A stretch of 45,799 bases of DNA from Cellvibrionaceae bacterium (GTDB lineage: Bacteria; Pseudomonadota; Gammaproteobacteria; Pseudomonadales; Cellvibrionaceae), in NCBI GenBank assembly GCA_025800365.1, contig JAOXRT010000193.1, forward strand, positions 1 to 45,799. Reading direction: 5' to 3'. A program made the position numbers and the translations under genes. Numbering within the stretch: the first letter of the stretch is position 1; every line of letters begins with the position of its first letter. Positions 15,901-24,773 of the stretch are shown here, one piece after another. The notes below the pieces were generated by a model that worked only from the letters and a program-made list of their open reading frames with translations, did not search any database and was not told the origin of the DNA.

Positions 15901-18435
15901 ATGGCTATGAAACACCGGTTAATGGAGTGGTCGCTAGATCACCCTAAGCGCATCTTTTGGCTGACGGGCCTTTTATGTATTTTGGCTTTGGCCATGTTCC
16001 CGCGTATCTCGGTGGATACCGATCCTGAAAACATGTTGCCCCATGAGCATCCAGTGCGAGTGTTGCATGAAGAGATAAAACACCGCTTTGGGCTGTCCGA
16101 TATGGTGGTGCTTGGAATTGTGAATGAGCAGCACGATCAAGGTATCTACAATGCACGTAGCTTGTGGAAGCTTTCTCAGTTGAGTGCTGCTGCATTGGCC
16201 ATGGAAGGGGTGATTGATGATGATCTAATGAGCTTGGCTGAAAGTGATAACATCACCCAAGGCAAAAATGGCGAAATTGCATTTAATTGGATGATGCGAA
16301 CTGCGCCGGTAGATGATGAGTCTGCACAGCTGATCGCTCAGTGGGTAGAACGTTTACCGCTACTCAACAACACCTTGGTGTCCGCCGATCAAAAAGCCGC
16401 CGCGATTTATATTCCTATCGTCGCAAAAGATCAAAGCTACCGAATTTACCAAGAGCTGCTTGCGGCCATCGAGCAATTGCCAGCCGGCGATGAACAATTT
16501 CACATTACTGGTTTGCCAGTCGCCGAAGACACTTTTGGTGTAGAAATGTTTAAGCAGATGGCGGTATCGGCGCCAGCGGCCGGCCTGCTGATCTTTATTC
16601 TGATGCTGTTTTTTTTCCGCTCAGTCCCCTTGGTAACTGCACCTATGATTGTCGCCATGGCGACGGTGATTATTACCATGGGCGCGATGATTGGTATGGG
16701 CTTTCCGGTGCATATCATGTCATCGATGATACCTATCTTTTTAATGCCGATTGCCGTGGTAGATTCGGTGCATATCCTGTCAGAATTCAATGATCACTAC
16801 CGTCCGGGCATGGATAAAAAAGCCTTGGCAGCAAAAGTGGTCAATAACCTTTTTCAGCCGATGCTGTTTACCTCGGTAACCTCTATGGTGGGTTTCGCAT
16901 CACTGAATACCGCGGACATCCCACCGGTAAGAGTGTTTGGTAGTTTTGTGGCCATTGGTATCGGCGTTGCATTTTTGTTGAGCATCACCTTGGTGCCAGC
17001 CTATATGTCTAGCCTTTCAGATCAAACCTTAGCAAGCATGGCCAAGCGGGTTCACAGTGATGAAAAACCTAATAGTTTATTGGCGAGGTTTTTACGCTTA
17101 CTGCCCAATTTTACAAGCTCATTCCGTTTATTGATTGTGCTTGTCGCTACGGGAGGTTTGCTCTTATCCGGCTTAGGTATCAGCAAAATTAATATTAACG
17201 ACAATCCTATGAATTGGTTTGAGCCAGAGCATCCTATCCGCAATGCCGATCGGGTTTTAAATAGCCACTTTGCAGGCACTTATGAGGCGTACCTCAGTTT
17301 TAGTGCGCCGGCTAGCGACGCAGAAAATGGTAGCAAGCTACGGGAAATTTTGGCGCGTTCGCCAGAGAAAATTCAAACTGAATTCGCAGATCTACAACTC
17401 GCTGGTGAAGACTTGGCTACAGCGCTATTTGATAAACAAATGGCCGCCAGCGATGAAGAACTGCTTTGGTGGGATGAGTTATCGCTGGCTTTGGATAATG
17501 CTGGCGAAGAACAGCGTTTGTTCTTGCAAAGTGAATATCTCAATTACCTAGAAAAAGTGCAGGCCGCCTTAATGGCCAATGGTTATGTGGGCAAAACCAA
17601 TGGTCTTGTCGATCTGCTAAAAACGGTCAATCGGGAGCTGCACGGTGGCCAAGCTGAACACTACCGTTTGCCGGCAACAGCAGAAGCTGCAGCCCAAGCA
17701 ATTTTGACCTTCCAAGGTTCTCATCGCCCTGGGGATATCTGGCATTTTGTCACACCTGATTACCGCTCTTCACTCATTTGGCTACAGCTAAAATCGGGTG
17801 ATAACCAAGATATGAGTGCGGTTCTGGAGTCGATGGATAAGTGGTTTGTTGATAATCCACCGCCTAAAGGCCTTGAGATCAATTGGAGCGGTTTAACCTA
17901 TATCAATGTAGCCTGGCAAGACGCCATGGTGAGTGGCATGTTGCAAAGTTTATTGTCTTCCTTTGTGATTGTTGCACTGATGATGATGTTTCTATTTCGC
18001 TCGGTCATCTGGGGCTTAATCGCCATGTTACCGCTGACCTTAACCATCAGTTTGATTTACGGCTTAATTGGTTTTACGGGCAAAAACTACGATATGCCGG
18101 TTGCTGTGTTATCGGCTCTTACCTTAGGCATGAGTATCGATTTCGCGATTCACTTTATCGAGCGTTGCCGTGCCTTAATGAAAGAATATGGTAATTGGCA
18201 AGAAACATTGCAAGCGATGTTTGAAGAGCCTGGCCGTGCCATCAGTCGCAATGCCATCGTAATTGCACTGGGTTTCACCCCCTTGTTGCTAGCGCCACTC
18301 GTGCCATATCAAACCGTGGGTTTATTTTTAGCCTCCATCATGGCGATCTCCTGCATCAGTAGCTTATTACTGCTACCGAGCGTGATCTCTTTTGCTAGAA
18401 AAATCCTATTTAAATCATCCGAACAAAGTGCTTGA
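15901..18435 (+). CDS. RND-superfamily transporter of the MMPL/HpnN type
   Basis: 844 residues from ATG 15901 (ATG 15907 is equally possible; the 15793 frame start lies in the preceding terminator). Two halves, each with one N-terminal helix, a large periplasmic domain and a five-helix block. The proton-relay acidic residues sit in VVDSVHILSEF (D288) and SIDFAIHFIE (D747), the GxxxD-xxxH pattern of MMPL, HpnN and patched-like proteins rather than the DD pair of drug-efflux RND pumps. Such proteins move lipids or hydrophobic molecules from the inner membrane outward. It is followed 14 bases later by a LolA-like gene and then an outer-membrane barrel, so the three probably form one export route. 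Confidence 0.85.
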   Translation: MAMKHRLMEWSLDHPKRIFWLTGLLCILALAMFPRISVDTDPENMLPHEHPVRVLHEEIKHRFGLSDMVVLGIVNEQHDQGIYNARSLWKLSQLSAAALAMEGVIDDDLMSLAESDNITQGKNGEIAFNWMMRTAPVDDESAQLIAQWVERLPLLNNTLVSADQKAAAIYIPIVAKDQSYRIYQELLAAIEQLPAGDEQFHITGLPVAEDTFGVEMFKQMAVSAPAAGLLIFILMLFFFRSVPLVTAPMIVAMATVIITMGAMIGMGFPVHIMSSMIPIFLMPIAVVDSVHILSEFNDHYRPGMDKKALAAKVVNNLFQPMLFTSVTSMVGFASLNTADIPPVRVFGSFVAIGIGVAFLLSITLVPAYMSSLSDQTLASMAKRVHSDEKPNSLLARFLRLLPNFTSSFRLLIVLVATGGLLLSGLGISKININDNPMNWFEPEHPIRNADRVLNSHFAGTYEAYLSFSAPASDAENGSKLREILARSPEKIQTEFADLQLAGEDLATALFDKQMAASDEELLWWDELSLALDNAGEEQRLFLQSEYLNYLEKVQAALMANGYVGKTNGLVDLLKTVNRELHGGQAEHYRLPATAEAAAQAILTFQGSHRPGDIWHFVTPDYRSSLIWLQLKSGDNQDMSAVLESMDKWFVDNPPPKGLEINWSGLTYINVAWQDAMVSGMLQSLLSSFVIVALMMMFLFRSVIWGLIAMLPLTLTISLIYGLIGFTGKNYDMPVAVLSALTLGMSIDFAIHFIERCRALMKEYGNWQETLQAMFEEPGRAISRNAIVIALGFTPLLLAPLVPYQTVGLFLASIMAISCISSLLLLPSVISFARKILFKSSEQSA

Positions 18436-18449
18436 AAGGAGCGTATTCA

Positions 18450-19262
18450 ATGAAAAATATTTTCACAACACTAATACTGATAACGCTCTGTGCACTGGTA
18501 AGTATCAACGCATCAGCGCAAAGCAGTGCCTCAGAACTCAGTGTAAAAGATATCGTTCAGCAATCGAATCTTGCCACGGTATACGCGGGTAATGATGGCC
18601 GTGCCCAGGCACGGATGTTGATCGTCGACAAACAAGGCCGAAAGCAAATGCGCCAATTCACTATCTTGCGCCGCAATATAGAAAAGGGTGGTGATCAGCA
18701 ATTTCTATTGGTTTTCTCGCGCCCAAGTGATGTAGCCAAAACCAGCTTTCTGGTTGAAAAGCATCCCGGTAAAGATGACGATCGTTGGTTGTACCTACCC
18801 GGTTTGGACCTGCTAAAACGCATTGCAGCCGGTGATAAGCGAACAAGCTTTGTGGGGTCTACTTTTTTTTACGAAGATATCTCCGGCCGTGATATCAATG
18901 CCGACAACTACCAGCTAATCGCCCAAGACGAAAAGCAATGGCTGCTCAAAGCAACACCTAAAGACAGCGCCAGCGTAGAGTTCGCCTACTATCAAGTCAG
19001 TATCGATAAGCAAACCATGCTGCCTATTAAGGCTGAGTATTTTGATAGCGGAAACGAAATGTACCGCCGCCTTTCCGTACGTAAAACCGCCATGGTTCAG
19101 GGCCTACCAACGGTTACCGAAATGAAAGCTGAAAACCTACGCGATGGCAGCTTTACCATCAACCAAATGCGTGGCATCGAGTACGACGTAGGCTTGCCAC
19201 AAAACATCTTTAGCGAACGCTCACTACGTATGCCACCTAAAAAATGGTTAAAAGGCCGCTAA
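18450..19262 (+). CDS. LolA-like periplasmic outer-membrane lipoprotein-sorting-type protein
   Basis: 270 residues. Start at ATG 18450 with AAAGGAG nine bases before; a signal peptide ends near ASAQ (residue 24). The mature protein has the open beta-barrel pattern of LolA/LolB relatives of the 'outer membrane lipoprotein-sorting protein' family (PF17131 type), with repeated strand motifs such as ARMLIVDKQGRKQMRQFTI, FLLVFSRPSDVAKTSFLV, DRWLYLPGLDLLKRI and SFVGSTFFYEDISGRD. These proteins bind a hydrophobic ligand. Between an MMPL-type RND gene and a barrel gene it most likely shuttles that ligand across the periplasm; this is inference from fold and context. Confidence 0.85.
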   Translation: MKNIFTTLILITLCALVSINASAQSSASELSVKDIVQQSNLATVYAGNDGRAQARMLIVDKQGRKQMRQFTILRRNIEKGGDQQFLLVFSRPSDVAKTSFLVEKHPGKDDDRWLYLPGLDLLKRIAAGDKRTSFVGSTFFYEDISGRDINADNYQLIAQDEKQWLLKATPKDSASVEFAYYQVSIDKQTMLPIKAEYFDSGNEMYRRLSVRKTAMVQGLPTVTEMKAENLRDGSFTINQMRGIEYDVGLPQNIFSERSLRMPPKKWLKGR

Positions 19263-19267
19263 GCACA

Positions 19268-20653
19268 ATGGGCATAGCAAGCAAAAGAAAGGCGATGATA
19301 CTAGCCGCATTACTGGCACTGTCTGCCGTCACACAGAGCATAACAGCATTTGCTCAGCCGAGCGCAACGCCGAATAAAGAAATCGACTCCAAGAACCAAG
19401 ATTTCTTAGAAGATGATTGGGCTAGCGATGGCCGGGGCGAAGACAGCTGGGCCGATGAGCCATGGGGCGAAGAAGAAAGCTCAGCCATCGAATGGCGAGG
19501 CTTTAGCGAATTCGGCCTAGGTGTATTTCGCAGTGCAAGTCCAAGCCCAGAAGGCAACAGCTTAAATGAGTGGCGCAATCAAATATCAGCCTCTGGCTAT
19601 CTTGGCGAGCATTATCTAAGCAGCAAAGTAGAATTACTTTACGACGATGTGGACGATAACAACCTGCAAATAAAATGGCGCGAGCTTTATATCGACTCGC
19701 CCATTACAGAAAATATCAGCAGCCGAATAGGGCAGCAGGTACTCACTTGGGGAACGGGCGACTTTGTTTTTCTAAACGACTTCTTCCCCAAAAATTGGCA
19801 ATCCATGTTCTCAGGTCGGGACGACGAATACCTAAAAGCCCCCTCGGCCAGCGCCAAATTCAGCTACTACGGCGAAAACTTCAACGCCGATATCGTTTGG
19901 ACACCAGAATTCCACCCGGATATATACATCCGTGGCGAACGCTTCGCCTATGCTCATCCAGCGTACCCCGAGCCCACCGCCGAGCTCCTTCAAGTAGAAC
20001 AGCCCGAGCGCACAGTCAGTAATGGCCAGCTAGCAGCAAGACTATCCAAAACCCATCGGGGCATAGAATACGCCGCCTATTTTTATCGCGGCCTATACAC
20101 CCAGCCCAACAGCTTCAACCCAGAAACCGGCCAACAATACTTCGCCGGCCTAAATGCCTACGGCGCTAGCATACGCAGCCCACTTGCAGGAGGCATCGCC
20201 AATGCCGAATTCTCCTACTGGCAATCAAGAGACGACAAAGACGGCAATAACCCCTTTATACCCAATAGCCAAATCAAAACCCTAATCGGCTTCGAACGAG
20301 AAGTCATCGCCAACTTCACCGCCGGCATGCAATGGTTCAGCGAACTCAACCTAGATCACCAAGCGGCCAAACAAAATTCATTAGACAACGGCAGCCTACC
20401 CAATCGCTGGCACCACAACCTAACCCTAAGGCTCAACTACCTAGCCATGCAGCAAAAGCTAACTTGGTCACTGTTTGCTTTTTACTCGCCCGACGAAAAC
20501 GACTTTTACCTAAAACCCAAAATCAACTACCGCCACAGCGACCAGTGGAACTTCACCCTAGGTGCCAACGAATTTAACGGCGACTCACAACAGCAGTGGG
20601 GCCAATTCAAACCATCCAGCAACGTCTATTTCCGCATTCGCTACAGCTTCTAA
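19268..20653 (+). CDS. Outer-membrane beta-barrel protein of the RND/LolA-like operon
   Basis: 461 residues from ATG 19268; an ATG at 19244 inside the preceding gene is the alternative. Signal peptide to about FAQ, then a short acidic, Trp-containing linker (EDDWASDGRGEDSWADEPWG) before the barrel. The rest has alternating amphipathic strands, periplasmic-turn patterns and ends in RIRYSF, the terminal-Phe signal of outer-membrane barrels. It resembles DUF1302/alginate-export-like porins in general layout, but I do not recognise it precisely. Its place after the RND and LolA-like genes suggests it is the outer-membrane partner or exit of that pathway. Confidence 0.75.
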   Translation: MGIASKRKAMILAALLALSAVTQSITAFAQPSATPNKEIDSKNQDFLEDDWASDGRGEDSWADEPWGEEESSAIEWRGFSEFGLGVFRSASPSPEGNSLNEWRNQISASGYLGEHYLSSKVELLYDDVDDNNLQIKWRELYIDSPITENISSRIGQQVLTWGTGDFVFLNDFFPKNWQSMFSGRDDEYLKAPSASAKFSYYGENFNADIVWTPEFHPDIYIRGERFAYAHPAYPEPTAELLQVEQPERTVSNGQLAARLSKTHRGIEYAAYFYRGLYTQPNSFNPETGQQYFAGLNAYGASIRSPLAGGIANAEFSYWQSRDDKDGNNPFIPNSQIKTLIGFEREVIANFTAGMQWFSELNLDHQAAKQNSLDNGSLPNRWHHNLTLRLNYLAMQQKLTWSLFAFYSPDENDFYLKPKINYRHSDQWNFTLGANEFNGDSQQQWGQFKPSSNVYFRIRYSF

Positions 20654-20665
20654 AAAGGAATCACC

Positions 20666-20860
20666 ATGACCGTCAATCGAGTACTCCACATCATCGCCGG
20701 CAGCTTCATCATGATCAGCCTAGCGCTAGGCCATTACATAAACCCATGGTTCTACGCCTTCACATTCTTCGTCGGCGCCAACCTATTCCAATCAGGTTTC
20801 ACCAACTGGTGCTTAATGGCTGATATCTTGAGAAAGTTAGGCTTAAAAGATGAGCTTTGA
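20666..20860 (+). CDS. Small DUF2892 (YgaP-like) inner-membrane protein
   Basis: 64 residues with two membrane helices and the DUF2892 signature (NRVLHIIAGSFIMISLALG, then NLFQSGFTNWCLM and ILRKLG near the end). Many family members are fused to rhodanese domains; this one is free-standing. AAAAAGGAATCACC gives the ribosome site, and it starts 12 bases after the barrel gene, so it is the last gene of the operon. Function unknown. Confidence 0.85.
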   Translation: MTVNRVLHIIAGSFIMISLALGHYINPWFYAFTFFVGANLFQSGFTNWCLMADILRKLGLKDEL

Positions 20861-20961
20861 GCTACTTGGGTCGAACTCTGTCTGGAGAGCTGCGGGCTGT
20901 CTAGATAATGCATCGGTTAAAAGACTTCGTTCGAGTTAAAGGAGCAATTCAAACAACACTA

Positions 20962-21085
20962 GTAGCTTTTAGCCCCCTTAGGGTCTGACCAGGAACCGTA
21001 GAGTGACACGGACGTCACGACCCGAGCGCCCCGGATGGCTTGAGCGAGTTCCAGGGCAGACCCTAAGGGGGCTAAAAGCGGCCAG
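20962..21085 (+). repeat. Palindromic element PE5 (124 bp, short core)
   Basis: Lies in the 360-base gap 20861-21220, which has no gene. Starts GTAGCTTTTAG, ends GCTAAAAGCGGCCAG. Its arms (CCCCCTTAGGGTCTG with CAGACCCTAAGGGGG) pair perfectly and differ from all other copies. The short core from GGAACC (20992) to GTTCC contains the hairpin GTGAC-ACGGAC-GTCAC and the module GACCCGAGCGCCCC then GGATGGCTTGAGCG, shared with PE2. The hairpin base pairs differ from PE4 (GCGGC/GCCGC) but still pair. Confidence 0.8.
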
Positions 21086-21220
21086 ACCTGTAAAATTTCT
21101 GGGCTAAATGCATCCGGGCCGGCAATTATTAAAAATAATCTTAAGAAACAAGCACAGCACTTTAATAATTCCAAAAATTGACCTAGCATTAAACCATCAT
21201 AGGCTCTTGGATAAATAGGC

Positions 21221-21577
21221 ATGCGGCTTGTTTACATGGCCCTAGCCTATCTCTGCGTAGGCCTAGGCGTAGTGGGTATCTTCCTACCCGTATTACCCAC
21301 AACACCATTCCTACTACTCGCCCTCTGGGCCGGCAGCAAAGGATCACGACGCTTCAAATGGTGGCTACTACGCCACCCTAAATTTGGCCCCGGCCTAAGA
21401 CTCTGGTACCGCGAAGGCTCCATCCCCCTAAAAGCCAAAATCATGGCCGTACTCTTTATCAGCGCCAGCTGGTGCATACTGTTCTTCAAAGGCACCAGTA
21501 CCAACCTACTGATAGTACTCAGCCTAATCCTACTGGGCTCCGCCAGCTTCATCATCAGCCGCCCCACCGCTAAATAA
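21221..21577 (+). CDS. DUF454 (YbaN-type) inner-membrane protein
   Basis: 118 residues with about three to four helices. The family signature GVVGIFLPVLPTTPFLLLALW (about 16-36) is present, followed by the basic loop FKWWLLRHPKFGPGLRLWYREGSIP. Function of the family is unknown. Ribosome site is weak (AGG). A bidirectional terminator follows, so it is a single gene. Confidence 0.88.
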   Translation: MRLVYMALAYLCVGLGVVGIFLPVLPTTPFLLLALWAGSKGSRRFKWWLLRHPKFGPGLRLWYREGSIPLKAKIMAVLFISASWCILFFKGTSTNLLIVLSLILLGSASFIISRPTAK

Positions 21578-21599
21578 AAAACAACAGCCAAAAACAAAA

Positions 21600-21630
21600 A
21601 AGGCCCTGCCACCGAACGTGACAGAGCCTT
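21600..21630. terminator. Bidirectional terminator between DUF454 gene and RND efflux operon
   Basis: AAGGCCCTGCCA (21600-21611) pairs imperfectly with TGACAGAGCCTT (21619-21630) around a seven-base loop. A-rich sequence before it and AAATTT after it allow function on both strands between the convergent genes. Confidence 0.7.
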
Positions 21631-21662
21631 AAATTTAAAACAGCTAGCTTGAAAATAGCGCC

Positions 21663-24600
21663 TTAAGCCGTAGCACTTTCCTTAGTACTTGCTTCAAAAG
21701 CAGCCGCCTCATCATTCACCGCCGCAACCTGGCCAGAAAGATCCTTACCCAAATAGTGGTAAATCACCGGTAGCACTACTAAAGTGAAGACCGTACCAAT
21801 CAACATACCGGCAACCAAAATGATACCAATACTGTTACGAGCTTCGGCGCCAGCGCCGGTAACCAAAACCAAGGGGAAGTGACCCAAAACCGTAGCGGCC
21901 GTCGTCATCAAAACAGGACGTAAACGCGTAGCGGCGGCTTCCTTAATAGCCTCCATCTTGGCCCAGCCTTCCTCCTGCAGTTGCTTAGCAAACTCCACGA
22001 TCAGAATACCGTTCTTCGCAATCAAACCGATCAGCGTTACCAAACCAATCTGCGAATAAATATTCACCGTAGTTAAACTCAAAAACGGGAACAGCATCGC
22101 GCCCGCCAAAGCCAGCGGCACCGAGCCCAGCAAAATAACCAAAGGATCGCGGAAATTATTAAACTGAATGGTAAGTACCAAGTAGACCACAATCAGCGCA
22201 ATGATCAACACACCCATCAGCGTATTACCTTCCTTGCGTAACTGGCGCGACTCACCGGCATAATCCAAAGTAAAACCAGCTGGCAACACCTCCTGAGCGA
22301 TTTCCTCAATAGTGCTTAAGCCTTGCTCACGAGTCGTGCCCGGCAAAACACCACCAAAGATACGGAAGGATTTTTGCTGATCAAATTTACCCAACAAACG
22401 CGGACCGGTTACCTTCTCTAAACTGGCAATACTGGAAACAGGAATCATATCGCCGCTGGGAGTGCGCAACTGCAGATTCAAAAAGCTCTCCGGATTTCCG
22501 CGGGCTGATTCCTTTAACATAGGAATCACCCGGAAGGCCTTACCATTACCATCAAAGCGATTACTGTAATTAGAAGACAGCAAAACACTGAGCTGCTCGC
22601 TAACCGATGACAGACTCATGCCCAAATCCGCAATGCGATCGCGTTTTAAAATAAAACGTACCTGGGGTAAATCGATATACAGATCGGTATCAGCAAACAT
22701 AAACTTACCGCTCTGATAAGCCTTGCCAATAATTTGCTCAGCGTAGCCACGCATCTCACCGTAGCTGGCCGGGCCTTGAACGACTAGCTCGACATCAAAG
22801 TTACCCGCAGTGGGCAAAGACGCTGACAGAATAGGCAGTACTTTCAGCTCGGCAATGCCACCTAACTTACCAAACACTTCAGGCAATAACTCTTGATTGC
22901 TACGACTACGCTCATCCACATCACCTAATAACAAGCCACCAAAGCCACCACTGGCACGCAATACCTGCCACATACCGTGGGAAGATTCGGTCGTCAGCAG
23001 AGTATCGACCACTTGATACATATTGGTATTGGTGTACTCCAAGGAAGATTCTGGTGGCGCGGTAATAATCGTATTAATACTGCTATTGTCTTCAATAGGT
23101 GCCAGCTCTTTTTGCGAGAACATATAAAAGGGCACCGTTAGCAGCGCAATAAAGATGGCCGCAAATACCAACTGGCCACGCCAGTTAAATACATGGCCTA
23201 AAAAGTTGCGATACCAGTGTTGGGCTTTATCGAATTGTTGGTTAACCCAAACCGTCATACGGCTTTCTTTACCGCCTTCTGGGCAAACCGTAGCACTCAT
23301 AATGGGGGACAGCGTTACAGCCACCAGGCCAGAGATTAAAACCGCAATAGCTAGCGTAAAAGCAAACTCTTTAAACAAAACCCCAGTTAAGCCTGAAAGA
23401 AAGCCAATGGGTGCATATACCGCCGCCAAAGTAATGGTCATCGCCGTTACTGGTGCTAACAATTGGCGCGAGCTAGTGAGAGCAGCTTGGGCGCGGCTCA
23501 TACCGTTGCGCATATGGCGCGCAACGTTTTCAACTACCACAATAGCATCATCAACCACCAAGCCTACCGAAAGCACCACCGCCAACACGGTAAGCAGGTT
23601 TAAGGTAAAGCCCATAATGGCCATGGCGGCTACGGCGCCTAAAATAGAAATAGGAATGGTAATGAGCGGCACCAATGCTGTGCGGAATGAGCCCATCAAG
23701 GCAATCACCACAATGCCCACCAGAAACACAGTTTCCAGTAAGGTAGTGAAAATTTCCTTTAGCGCAGCGCGCATATAGAGCGTGCCATCGTAACCCATAT
23801 CAATGGTGACGCCATCTGGCAAAGTAGGACGAATATTATCGAGTTGGCGATAAACCTCATCACCAATTTCAATTTCGTTAGCGCCCGGCAAAGGCCAGAT
23901 AGAAATAAAGATGGTAGAGCGCTGTAAAAAGCGACCGCTTACTTGGCCTTCAACTTCACCCAGTTCGATATCGGCGATATCTTGCAAATAAATTAATCCA
24001 TCGCCCGTATCGCGTACCACCAGCTGCTCAAAGTCCGCAACAGTTTTTAAAGTGCTATCGGTTAATAGATTAATGCGGTGGCGAGCATTTTCGCTTTCAC
24101 CAATGGTGGCAATAATATTGTTATCGCGCAGTGCCGAGAGTACTTCGTTGGCGCCTATTTTATAGGCCGCTAAGCGGCTTGGGTCTAACCATACTCGCAT
24201 AGCCGGATCGCGACCGCCTTCCAAACCGATACGCTGTACTCCATCGATAGAAGACAGGATAGGGTTTACTCGGCGTGATAGATAATCGTTAAGCTCAGAG
24301 CGACTATAGTCTTCGGCATACACCGGTAAATAAAATACCGCATTGGCGCGATCGGCTCGGCTAACGGAAACGGCCGGATCTTCAGCGCCTGCAGGCAGCT
24401 CAAAACGAATCTGGCTTAAGCGTGCATTTAGCTCAGCCAATGCTGCAGTGCTGTCTTCATTGAGTTTAAGCCAACCGGTAACGGTACTGGAGCCAGCAAC
24501 GGTATTAGAATCGACATAATCAATACCGGGCACGGTAGCAACGGCGCGCTCGATAGGATCGGTAATAAAACCCTGCACTGTCTCGGCATCGGCGCCGGTA

Positions 24601-24773
24601 TAAACTGTGCTAACTACCAATGAGGCGCTTTCGATTTTCGGGTACTGCAGTATCGATATTTCCTGCGCGGCGCGAATGCCGGCTAAGAGCAAAATGGCAG
24701 AAACCACAACGGCAAGGACAGGCTTTCTAACAAAGATGTCCATTAAGTTGGGGCGGTCATGTGAGTTACTCAT
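21663..24773 (-). CDS. HAE-1-type RND multidrug efflux permease
   Basis: 1036 residues, full length for an AcrB-type pump. It starts with DIFVRKPVLAVVVSAILLLAG, has two large periplasmic loops and twelve helices, and carries the paired acidic proton-relay residues D408-D409 in VGLVVDDAIVVVENVARHMR. FSQKELAPIEDNSSINTIITAPP marks the second periplasmic start. It overlaps the adaptor gene by four bases (ATGA), so the two are translated together. No outer-membrane channel gene is present, so it presumably uses a TolC encoded elsewhere. The substrate is not predictable. Confidence 0.93.
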   Translation of the reverse strand: MSNSHDRPNLMDIFVRKPVLAVVVSAILLLAGIRAAQEISILQYPKIESASLVVSTVYTGADAETVQGFITDPIERAVATVPGIDYVDSNTVAGSSTVTGWLKLNEDSTAALAELNARLSQIRFELPAGAEDPAVSVSRADRANAVFYLPVYAEDYSRSELNDYLSRRVNPILSSIDGVQRIGLEGGRDPAMRVWLDPSRLAAYKIGANEVLSALRDNNIIATIGESENARHRINLLTDSTLKTVADFEQLVVRDTGDGLIYLQDIADIELGEVEGQVSGRFLQRSTIFISIWPLPGANEIEIGDEVYRQLDNIRPTLPDGVTIDMGYDGTLYMRAALKEIFTTLLETVFLVGIVVIALMGSFRTALVPLITIPISILGAVAAMAIMGFTLNLLTVLAVVLSVGLVVDDAIVVVENVARHMRNGMSRAQAALTSSRQLLAPVTAMTITLAAVYAPIGFLSGLTGVLFKEFAFTLAIAVLISGLVAVTLSPIMSATVCPEGGKESRMTVWVNQQFDKAQHWYRNFLGHVFNWRGQLVFAAIFIALLTVPFYMFSQKELAPIEDNSSINTIITAPPESSLEYTNTNMYQVVDTLLTTESSHGMWQVLRASGGFGGLLLGDVDERSRSNQELLPEVFGKLGGIAELKVLPILSASLPTAGNFDVELVVQGPASYGEMRGYAEQIIGKAYQSGKFMFADTDLYIDLPQVRFILKRDRIADLGMSLSSVSEQLSVLLSSNYSNRFDGNGKAFRVIPMLKESARGNPESFLNLQLRTPSGDMIPVSSIASLEKVTGPRLLGKFDQQKSFRIFGGVLPGTTREQGLSTIEEIAQEVLPAGFTLDYAGESRQLRKEGNTLMGVLIIALIVVYLVLTIQFNNFRDPLVILLGSVPLALAGAMLFPFLSLTTVNIYSQIGLVTLIGLIAKNGILIVEFAKQLQEEGWAKMEAIKEAAATRLRPVLMTTAATVLGHFPLVLVTGAGAEARNSIGIILVAGMLIGTVFTLVVLPVIYHYLGKDLSGQVAAVNDEAAAFEASTKESATA

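Noticed and set aside
23155-23778. 207-residue open frame opposite the RND pump gene
   Set aside because: Antisense shadow of the high-confidence pump gene; its sequence shows no family features.
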